A stretch of DNA of 49,015 nucleotides from an uncultured Atopobium sp. GTDB taxonomy: Bacteria > Actinomycetota > Coriobacteriia > Coriobacteriales > Atopobiaceae. The translations under genes were made by a program, and so were the position numbers. Location of the stretch: the NCBI GenBank assembly GCA_946997485.1, contig CAMPVF010000012.1, forward strand, positions 1-49,015. Reading direction: 5' to 3'. Below the pieces are notes generated by a model. The model ran no database searches and had not been told where the DNA came from. It saw only the letters and a program-made list of their open reading frames with translations. Positions 42,840 through 49,015 of this stretch are shown piece by piece (the stretch's first letter is position 1; every line of letters begins with the position of its first letter).

Positions 42840-43820
42840 ATGGCTTCTCACATGGCTAAACACAGCGCCGCCGCGCAAGCTGCCCCTCGAGTTACCCCTC
42901 AACCTGCCCCGCAGCCGGCACCACAGCCCGTACCGCAGCCTGCATCACAGGTTGCACCACAGGCTGCCCCGCAGCCCACAGCTCAACCTCATAGCAACTT
43001 TACTGCAGCACCGCTGCCCATAAGCGCAATGGGCATTACGTCCCTGGTTATGGGCGTTGTTGCACTTGTTATCTCGTGGGTGCCTATAATTAATAACCTC
43101 ACGTGCGTGTTTTCGGTGCTCGGACTCATTTTTGCTATTGTGGGATTGCTGGGCATTAAGCACAACAAACGTCGCGGTAAGGGCATTACCTACGCGGGAC
43201 TTATTATTTCGATTGTGAGTTTTGCAATTATGCTCGCTACGCAGGCCTTTTACGGTGCTGCGCTTCAGGCTGCTTCCGATAAGCTCAACGACACCTCGGG
43301 TGCTGGTACGTCTGCGGCTGCAAGCGACTCGTCTAAGGGTAGCGATGCCAACAGTGCCAATAGTGCTAACAGTGACAGCGGTTCTGGTAGTGACGATGCA
43401 AGTAAACAAGACGTCAACGCTGTCTCCGACGAAAATCCCGATGGCGATGTGGCAAACGGTCACTATCACATAACCATTAAAAATGCGGTGGTTTCGGGCG
43501 AGGATCACGATGGCAACCCAACGGTGCTCGTTACGTATGAGGCTACTAACAAGCAAAAAGATAAAACGAGCAACATGCTTGATTGGGAAATTAAGGTGTT
43601 CCAAAAGGGTGCAACGTTGAGTAACACGCCGTTCTTTGTGCACAAACCTAAGGGCTACGACCCAAAGGCAACGCATGTGCAAACGCAAATTCAGGCTGGT
43701 GGTAGCTTTACCTATACCGAGGCATTTGTGTTGCGCGATAAAAAAGAGCCCATCCGGGTGGAAATTGCATCCCCGCTGGGTGGCGAGGGCAAAGTGACAA
43801 AAACGTTTAACCTGTCCTAG
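42840..43820 (+). CDS. Membrane-anchored DUF5067-type protein with DUF4190-like helices
   Basis: This 326-aa protein has a Pro/Gln/Ala repeat N-terminus (residues 15-55) and two membrane helices (about 62-85 and 90-130, with the pattern GITSLVMGVVALVISWVPIIN) like DUF4190 proteins. A Ser/Asp/Asn-rich linker (150-195) then leads to an exported beta-sandwich domain (about 200-326) containing VTYEATNKQKDKTSN and FVLRDKKEPIRVEI. That domain resembles DUF5067 in surface lipoproteins. The role is unknown. AAGGAGG is just upstream of the ATG. Confidence 0.7.
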   Translation: MASHMAKHSAAAQAAPRVTPQPAPQPAPQPVPQPASQVAPQAAPQPTAQPHSNFTAAPLPISAMGITSLVMGVVALVISWVPIINNLTCVFSVLGLIFAIVGLLGIKHNKRRGKGITYAGLIISIVSFAIMLATQAFYGAALQAASDKLNDTSGAGTSAAASDSSKGSDANSANSANSDSGSGSDDASKQDVNAVSDENPDGDVANGHYHITIKNAVVSGEDHDGNPTVLVTYEATNKQKDKTSNMLDWEIKVFQKGATLSNTPFFVHKPKGYDPKATHVQTQIQAGGSFTYTEAFVLRDKKEPIRVEIASPLGGEGKVTKTFNLS

Positions 43821-43831
43821 GGTCGCTCGTG

Positions 43832-43865
43832 GTGCCTTGTGCGCACAGACGTGAGCACAAGGCAC
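43832..43865. terminator. Bidirectional hairpin between convergent genes
   Basis: GTGCCTTGTGC (43832-43842) pairs perfectly with GCACAAGGCAC (43855-43865). T-runs are short on both sides, but the position between two convergent stop codons supports a shared terminator. Confidence 0.7.
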
Positions 43866-43883
43866 GTTTGCAGCCCAGACGTA

Positions 43884-45212
43884 CTAAAACAACTCAACAC
43901 GATTAAGCAACATGTCAATTAAATTGCAATGGAAAATACCACTGTCGTCGTAAAAGCTATGCGGAATATCCATGCGTACAACAACCTTTTTGAAGAAATC
44001 CCCGGTGAGCATGAGCGATGCAAGCTCGGTGGTTTCTTTTTGCGTGGTATCCATACGAAACGCTGATTGGATATACAGCTTTTTATCTGCATTATTAACA
44101 ACAAAATCAATTTCTTTTTGCGCATTTGCCCCGTTTGTTCTGTCGGCTATTACGCCTACGTCCACGCTGTACCCACGCCGGACAAGATCGTTGTAGATAA
44201 TATTTTCCATCATGTGACCGGGGTCGTACTGGCGATAATTAAGCCGCGCATTACGGAGTCCCATGTCAGCGTAGTAGTATTTGTTTGGATAGTTGAAATA
44301 TGCCTTACCCTTTACATCGTAGCGCTTCGCCTTTGACACCAAAAACGAGTCGATGCTGTACTGTATGTAGTTAGCCACTAAACTGCTGTTTACCTGCTCT
44401 TTTTTCATGCTTGTAAGCGCGTGTGCAACGTTAGAAGGATTTGTGAGTGAACTAATTTGTGAGGCAAGGAAATCGAGAATATCCTCGAGAACGTCCTCGC
44501 GCTTTACACCGTTGCGTTCCACGATGTCGCGTATGTAGAGCTCATTGTAGAGGGAAAGCAGGTATTCCTTCTTGTCCTGCTCGGTGTTTAAACTCAGCAG
44601 GCGCGGCATACCGCCATACAACATGTACGTGTCAAGGGCATCACGCGCATTTACGTGTGCGTTTTCTTGTTCGGCGGGATTGCTGTTTGTGTTTCCGTTT
44701 GTGTTTCCGCTTGCGTGCGCATAAAATTCTTCAAATGAGAGTGGATATACATGTATTTGTGTTGCGCGCCCACGAAACTCTGTCGCAATATCGCTCGAAA
44801 GACCCTTTGAGTTGCTGCCCGTTACATACACATCCAGGTTGTCATAGGCTTTTAGCTCGTTGAGCATGTCATATACAGAAATTTCTATGCCGCCGTGTTC
44901 CTTATCAACAATTTTTTGTGTGTACTGAACTTCGTCAATAAAAAGATAAAACTTTTCATCACGATGTTCTAACACGCGGTTTTCAACGTAATCGCACAGC
45001 GTAATGGGATTTCGATACATGTAATAGCGTCTTTGGTCGAGCTTTATGGCTATGATGTGGTCTTTTGGCACATGCTGAGAAAGCAAGTAATCGTAAAATA
45101 GGTCGAATAGCAGCACCGACTTGCCACAGCGGCGAATACCGGTTATAACTTTAACTTCGCCATTCCACATGTGATGAATGATGCGGTTTAAATAAAAGTC
45201 TCGTTTAATCAT
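43884..45212 (-). CDS. AAA_14/DUF4143-type ATPase
   Basis: This 442-aa protein has an N-terminal P-loop domain. GIRRCGKSVLL (Walker A, near residue 27) is followed by LFIDEVQ (Walker B) and VTGSNSKGLSSDIATEFRGR (sensor-like), matching the archaeal-type ATPase group. A C-terminal DUF4143-like domain follows (YYADMGLRNAR ... MENIIYNDLVRRGY ... KEIDFVV), with a nuclease-like EIDFV segment. Such proteins are common in bacterial genomes and of unknown role. Near residue 165 a SGNTNGNTNSN insertion comes from a 12-bp DNA repeat. GAGG lies 5 bases before the ATG. Confidence 0.88.
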   Translation of the reverse strand: MIKRDFYLNRIIHHMWNGEVKVITGIRRCGKSVLLFDLFYDYLLSQHVPKDHIIAIKLDQRRYYMYRNPITLCDYVENRVLEHRDEKFYLFIDEVQYTQKIVDKEHGGIEISVYDMLNELKAYDNLDVYVTGSNSKGLSSDIATEFRGRATQIHVYPLSFEEFYAHASGNTNGNTNSNPAEQENAHVNARDALDTYMLYGGMPRLLSLNTEQDKKEYLLSLYNELYIRDIVERNGVKREDVLEDILDFLASQISSLTNPSNVAHALTSMKKEQVNSSLVANYIQYSIDSFLVSKAKRYDVKGKAYFNYPNKYYYADMGLRNARLNYRQYDPGHMMENIIYNDLVRRGYSVDVGVIADRTNGANAQKEIDFVVNNADKKLYIQSAFRMDTTQKETTELASLMLTGDFFKKVVVRMDIPHSFYDDSGIFHCNLIDMLLNRVELF

Positions 45213-45227
45213 AGTCACCTCAAACTT

Positions 45228-45243
45228 GCGACGTATGCGTCGC
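45228..45243 (-). promoter_or_regulatory. Leader hairpin of the ATPase gene
   Basis: A perfect 6-bp stem GCGACG-TATG-CGTCGC lies 16 bases upstream of the ATPase start codon. It may control translation or be an operator. Confidence 0.4.
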
Positions 45244-45551
45244 TACTTTTAGGTAGGATGAATATAGTATGACAGATGGGAACCAGGTTTGCAATGATGT
45301 TGCGGCTGGTATAGCAGGTGCGCATAGTAGGGCGGCGCTGTGTGTCGCGCGCGTTAAAGCCGTGTTTAAAACTTGGCGAGAAGTCGTTTCTGTAGCTTAC
45401 GCTATATATTTGCACAGAGTTTTCAACATGGGCACTTTACGTGCGCAAACGTGCTAAAAATTGTATAAAAATTGCTGTCTGGACCTTTTCTGAACGAGTA
45501 TAATAGTTCTCAATGTAAATTAGTGCTTCGTCTGGAGAGGAAGCCTTCGCC
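45244..45551. promoter_or_regulatory. Divergent promoter region of the ATPase and ECF operon
   Basis: TATAAT at 45499-45504 is a consensus -10 for the ECF operon, giving a leader of about 45 bases. No clear -35 and no known riboswitch is seen in the short leader. Confidence 0.5.
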
Positions 45552-46148
45552 ATGAAAGCAGCCAAAAACCTTTGGAGTTTTAAGTTATCAACCGCATCAC
45601 TCGTGCTTATACCTGCGGCTATTGGCATTAATTACGTTGCAAAACTATTTGCCAGTGTGCTTAAACTTCCACTTTGGTTGGGAACTCTTGGAACGTGCAT
45701 TTCGTCGTGTTTGGCAGGTCCTGTGGTGGGTGGCATCGCAGGCTTTTTAACAAATATTGTATATGGTCTTACCATCGACCCCATTTCAACGGTGTATAGC
45801 ATTACTGCCGCAGCTATTGGCGTTAGTGTAGGTATTGCCGCGCGCCTCAATTACATGGACAAGTGGCAGCACATTCTTGTTACGAGTCTTATTGTTGCAG
45901 CTATAGCCATTATTATTTCTACGCCGCTCAACATGATTTTTTGGGGCGGTACCACCGGAAACGTATGGGGCGACGCCGTGTTTGCTGCCATGGGCTCGCA
46001 GGGCTTCTTTGCATCGTTCGTTGATGAGCTCGTTGTAGACATTCCCGATAAAATTGTCGTGCTGTTCCTCGCTGCGGGCATTTATAAAGCGCTTCCACAA
46101 CGCTTGATTGGGCTTTATCAATCTCATGATGAAAACCTTGATGAATAA
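45552..46148 (+). CDS. ECF transporter substrate-binding (S) component
   Basis: This 198-aa protein has about six membrane helices, glycine-rich loops (SCLAGPVVGGIAGF) and a TTGNVWGDAVFAAM segment, matching the small integral S components of energy-coupling factor importers, which bind vitamins or other micronutrients. The substrate cannot be assigned. The ATG at 45552 has GAGAGG 11 bases upstream, a rather long spacing. It starts a four-gene operon S-T-A-A', so this transporter is of the dedicated (group I) type with its own energising module. Confidence 0.82.
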   Translation: MKAAKNLWSFKLSTASLVLIPAAIGINYVAKLFASVLKLPLWLGTLGTCISSCLAGPVVGGIAGFLTNIVYGLTIDPISTVYSITAAAIGVSVGIAARLNYMDKWQHILVTSLIVAAIAIIISTPLNMIFWGGTTGNVWGDAVFAAMGSQGFFASFVDELVVDIPDKIVVLFLAAGIYKALPQRLIGLYQSHDENLDE

Positions 46149-46162
46149 CCTGTTTGAGCAGC

Positions 46163-46960
46163 ATGAAAAGCATCAGCCTATTTGTAGATAAACATTCGTT
46201 TTTGAATGGCTTATCTCCAAAAACCAAACTTGCATATGTGGTGTGTGCGATAGGCGTGCCGGGGCTGGTAGGAGGCCATGCTATTGGCGTGCTGTTTATT
46301 GCGCTGAGCGTGCTGTTGCTTGCGTGCTCCAAGGTTATTGCAAAAACAAAAATCGTGCTTCAAGTTACCGGATTTATCATCGTCACCATTTTTGTTGTAC
46401 AAACGTTTTTTAGATCGGGCACGTACACGCCTCTCTTTGCGCTGGGACCTTTGGTTGCGCGCAAAGAGGGGTTTGAATTTGCCATGAAAATTGTTTTAAA
46501 CATTTTCAACATATCCTTTGCATTTTGCGTACTTACCCTTACTACCAAACCGTCCGACATGCTCCAAGAGCTGGTAAAAGCCGGTTTTTCCCCAAAATTT
46601 GGTTACGTGTTTGTGTCGCTATTTCAAATTATTCCGCAAATAACCGAGCACACGTCAGTGGTTCTCGATGCGCAGCGCAGCCGCGGCTTGCGCACAACAG
46701 GATCGCTGGTCACGCGCTTTAAGGCCTTTGTGCCGCTTATTTCGCCCATTATGATTTCGTCGTTTATGAGTGCGCGCGAGCGGGCAATAGCCCTCGAAGT
46801 GCGTGGTTTTTCGTGTACAAACAAAAAAACGTTTATAACGCCGTTTGTGCCCTCAGTTTTCGACACAGCCTGTTTTGCCGCCTGCTGCGTTGTTTTTGCG
46901 GCGGCCGTTTTGTTTGCGCTGCTTAAATGCGCAGGTATTGTGGGGTGGATGCCATGGTAG
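46163..46960 (+). CDS. ecfT: ECF transporter transmembrane (T) component
   Basis: This 265-aa protein has about five membrane helices and the two conserved Arg-Gly motifs of EcfT, seen as QRSRGL and EVRGF, which couple to the ATPases. The ATG at 46163 is proposed; an in-frame TTG at 46154 is the longer option and the ribosome site is weak, so it may depend on translation of the S component ending at 46148. Its stop overlaps the next gene by 7 bases. Confidence 0.85.
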   Translation: MKSISLFVDKHSFLNGLSPKTKLAYVVCAIGVPGLVGGHAIGVLFIALSVLLLACSKVIAKTKIVLQVTGFIIVTIFVVQTFFRSGTYTPLFALGPLVARKEGFEFAMKIVLNIFNISFAFCVLTLTTKPSDMLQELVKAGFSPKFGYVFVSLFQIIPQITEHTSVVLDAQRSRGLRTTGSLVTRFKAFVPLISPIMISSFMSARERAIALEVRGFSCTNKKTFITPFVPSVFDTACFAACCVVFAAAVLFALLKCAGIVGWMPW

Positions 46961-47883
46961 CGGTGCGTATTAATCATTTGAAATATCGGTATCCCTATGC
47001 AAAGACCTTGGCACTTAATAATATTTCGTGCGAAATAGCAGCGGGCGAATTTATTGGCGTGATTGGCGCTAACGGCGCCGGAAAATCAACCCTTGCGCAG
47101 GCGTTGTTGGGGCTCGTTCCCAATTTATACCACGGCGCGTATGGCGGTAGTGTTGAAGTTGATGGCTGCAACGTGAAAACTACATCTATCGACGTGCTGT
47201 GTCGAAAAGTGGGGCTGGTGTTTCAAAATCCGTTTAACCAAATTACGGGCGCCAAGCTTACCGTGTATGAAGAGATTGCATTTGGCCTGGAAAACCTAGG
47301 TATTTCTCAACAAGAAATGAATAGGCGTGTTGAAAACATTATGGAGCTGCTGCGCATAGACGACATTCGCAACGCTTCGCCCTACGACCTTTCGGGTGGG
47401 CAGATGCAGCGTATGGTTATTGCTGGTACGCTTGTTATGCAGCCCGACATTATTGTGCTCGATGAGCCCACTTCGCAGCTCGACCCTCAAGGCGCAAAGG
47501 AAGTGTTTAGCGCGGCAGAAGCGCTAAAACAGCAGGGTAAAACCATTATTATGGTTGAACACAAGATGGAAAAAATTGCGCAGTATAGCGACCGCGTCAT
47601 GCTGCTGAGCGGCGGGAGTCTTATAGATTTTGATACACCGCAGTGCATATTTTCGCGTGAAGATCTTGAAACCTATGGCGTGCATCCGCCCGTATATACG
47701 CAGGTATGTAAGGAGCTTTCGCTGCGCTGCACGAATGGGCTGTATCCAACCACGTTACATGACGCTGTTGAGGTGTTGCGCGCGGGGGGTGCGCCTGATA
47801 CGGCTAGTACACCTAGTGTGCCTGATACGCCTGCTGCGCCTGATACAACCTGCGTACCTGCCAAAACAAAGGAGCGTGTATGA
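46954..47883 (+). CDS. ecfA: ECF transporter ATP-binding protein A
   Basis: This 309-aa ABC ATPase has GANGAGKST (Walker A, 38-46), the Q-loop VFQNPFNQ, the signature LSGGQ, IVLDEPT (Walker B) and a switch His in MVEHKM. It powers substrate uptake with A'. The last ~50 residues are an Ala/Pro/Thr/Asp-rich tail (APDTASTPSVPDTP) made from a repeated CCTGATAC DNA motif. The start ATG at 46954 overlaps the T-component stop. Confidence 0.93.
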   Translation: MVAVRINHLKYRYPYAKTLALNNISCEIAAGEFIGVIGANGAGKSTLAQALLGLVPNLYHGAYGGSVEVDGCNVKTTSIDVLCRKVGLVFQNPFNQITGAKLTVYEEIAFGLENLGISQQEMNRRVENIMELLRIDDIRNASPYDLSGGQMQRMVIAGTLVMQPDIIVLDEPTSQLDPQGAKEVFSAAEALKQQGKTIIMVEHKMEKIAQYSDRVMLLSGGSLIDFDTPQCIFSREDLETYGVHPPVYTQVCKELSLRCTNGLYPTTLHDAVEVLRAGGAPDTASTPSVPDTPAAPDTTCVPAKTKERV

Positions 47884-48692
47884 TGACTCACTCCATTAGC
47901 TTGCACAACGTAACGTTTTCACACACGCAAACAGCAACCATATTCAATAAACTGAATATTTCTTTTGTACCTGGTACCTGCGCAATTGTTGGTCAAAACG
48001 GCGCCGGAAAAACAACGCTCCTTAAGCTGTTGCGTGGACTTCTTACTCCTCAAGCAGGCTGCGTTTGCTTAAACGGGCAGGATATCGCGGATGTTTCAGT
48101 TGCTGACTGCGCGGGCGACATTGGTTTTGTTTTTCAAAATCCCGATGACCAAATATTTGAATCAACGGTGCTGCGCGAGGTTATGTTTGGACTATTGCAA
48201 ACGGGCATGGACGAAAAAGACGCCAAGACGGCCGCACAAGAAAGCCTTACGCTTGTGGGACTTTTAAACAAAAGCCAGGTAAACCCCTACGATTTAAGTC
48301 CAAGCGAGCGAAAAATGGTTGCAATTGCGTCCATTGTGGCAATGGATACACAGGTTGTGCTTTTGGACGAGCCCACTATGGCGCAAGACGATGCCAGCAA
48401 GGAGCGTTTAGAAGCTATTATTGCCCACCTTGTTTCTCAACAAAAAATTGTGATTGCCGTGCTGCATGACATGGATTTTGTGGCGCGTGCGTTTGACCGC
48501 GTGATTGTGCTGGTACATGGCAGTGTTTCGTTTGATGGGTCGGCGCGCGAATTGTTTTTGCATAATGATTTGCTCAACCAAGCAAAGCTCGACAAGCCCG
48601 ACGTGGTAAAGCTGGGCGAGGCTATGGGTTTTGACGCGGCGACGCTTTCCGTGGATGAGTTTGTGCGAGCATATCGGCATTCCACCTGTTAG
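47880..48692 (+). CDS. ecfA: ECF transporter ATP-binding protein A'
   Basis: This 270-aa ABC ATPase has GQNGAGKTT (38-46), VFQNPDDQIFE, VVLLDEPT and a switch His in VLHDMDFV. Its signature motif is LSPSE instead of the usual LSGGQ, so this subunit may form a weaker or silent ATP site in the A/A' heterodimer. ATGATG overlaps the stop of the preceding gene (ATGA), a coupled start. It is the last gene of the operon. Confidence 0.93.
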   Translation: MMTHSISLHNVTFSHTQTATIFNKLNISFVPGTCAIVGQNGAGKTTLLKLLRGLLTPQAGCVCLNGQDIADVSVADCAGDIGFVFQNPDDQIFESTVLREVMFGLLQTGMDEKDAKTAAQESLTLVGLLNKSQVNPYDLSPSERKMVAIASIVAMDTQVVLLDEPTMAQDDASKERLEAIIAHLVSQQKIVIAVLHDMDFVARAFDRVIVLVHGSVSFDGSARELFLHNDLLNQAKLDKPDVVKLGEAMGFDAATLSVDEFVRAYRHSTC

Positions 48693-48785
48693 CAATCTTC
48701 CCGCCAAGCTCCGCACTACCCGCACCACCAACTTTCTTCAAACCCTGTGCGCGACGCCGAAAAGAACAAGTGGCATCATGAGGTA

Positions 48786-48815
48786 TTGCACGCCGTGTGT
48801 GAGGTTATGTATAAT
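48786..48815 (+). promoter_or_regulatory. Promoter of the last (partial) gene
   Basis: TTGCAC (48786-48791), 18 bases, TATAAT (48810-48815), a strong sigma-70-type match, about 30 bases upstream of the ATG at 48846. Confidence 0.7.
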
Positions 48816-48845
48816 ATCCTAAACGCGGTAAACGGGAGGCAAGCT

Positions 48846-49015
48846 ATGCACAAGCACCATAAAAACAGGGGAAAGGCGCTGTTCATTGCGGGTTTTATAG
48901 TTTTGGCCGTGGGTATTGTTGCGTTCGGACTTTTTAGAAACAGAATTGTACAATCAAGCCTTTTTAGGAGCGTTAGCGATAAAATCGATTTTATCGTAAA
49001 TACTAAACAACTTAA
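48846..49015 (+). CDS. Membrane-anchored protein, N-terminal part only
   Basis: The ATG has CGGGAGGCAAG upstream, and the 56 codons to the window end are open. They encode a basic start (MHKHHKNRGK), one hydrophobic helix (residues 11-26) and a polar region, a signal-anchor or signal-peptide pattern. The family cannot be known from this fragment. A perfect 20-bp palindrome (48977-48996) lies in its coding sequence. Confidence 0.75.
   Translation, partial: MHKHHKNRGKALFIAGFIVLAVGIVAFGLFRNRIVQSSLFRSVSDKIDFIVNTKQL

Overview
The window looks like a chromosomal segment of a mid-GC actinobacterium, most likely class Coriobacteriia (a Cryptobacterium- or Eggerthellaceae-like gut/oral organism). This is inferred from an rpsF-ssb-rpsR-rplI-dnaB-purA cluster, a class B sortase, UcpA-type SDR plus APC permease, ECF transporters, a nuclease-domain family I know mainly from Coriobacteriia, and many Ala/Pro/Gln-rich protein tails. 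No rRNA gene is present to fix the taxonomy.

Layout: 1-1260 holds a diverged inverted-repeat element and a TRIC-type channel gene; 1491-1714 two tRNA-Ser genes; 1998-2960 a DUF4013-like membrane protein. 3397-8966 is the housekeeping block (S6, SSB, S18, L9, a possible small RNA, DnaB, PurA). 9146-12246 carries DegV, a NUDIX hydrolase and a membrane-anchored Gly/Ser/Asn-rich protein. 12393-17658 holds a pyridoxal-kinase-type enzyme, a class B sortase, a penicillin-binding carboxypeptidase and an M20 dipeptidase.

17766-20835 is an accessory island: a nuclease-domain gene between two ~738-bp direct repeats, each made of two 242-bp inverted-repeat elements exactly 418 bp apart. Next come an MFS exporter, a 752-aa coiled-coil surface protein, an Mbeg1-like hydrolase and a 2346-aa repeat-rich surface protein. 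The last has a G9 tract in its 5' coding region and a G10 tract upstream. The two large surface-protein genes share a CTTAAA-N5-CTTAA(A/G) direct repeat at their promoters.

34611-37683 holds AlkD, a MarR regulator coupled to a small membrane protein, and a pair of fluoride-channel (CrcB/Fluc) genes. 37772-40013 is a second accessory island: the 242-bp element, a DUF3990 (ADP-ribosyltransferase-like) gene coupled to a 141-aa partner, a symmetric array of four 36-bp units, and another copy of the element. 40108-43820 has an APC permease, UcpA and a DUF5067-type protein. 43884-45212 is a DUF4143-type ATPase. 45552-48692 is a complete ECF transporter operon (S, T, A, A'), followed by the start of a new membrane-anchored protein cut by the window end.

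The main story is the dispersed 242-bp element, which in two separate places directly flanks defence- or toxin-like cargo. The second is a probable phase-variable giant adhesin with a regulatory site shared with a second surface protein. No transposase, integrase or CRISPR array is visible.
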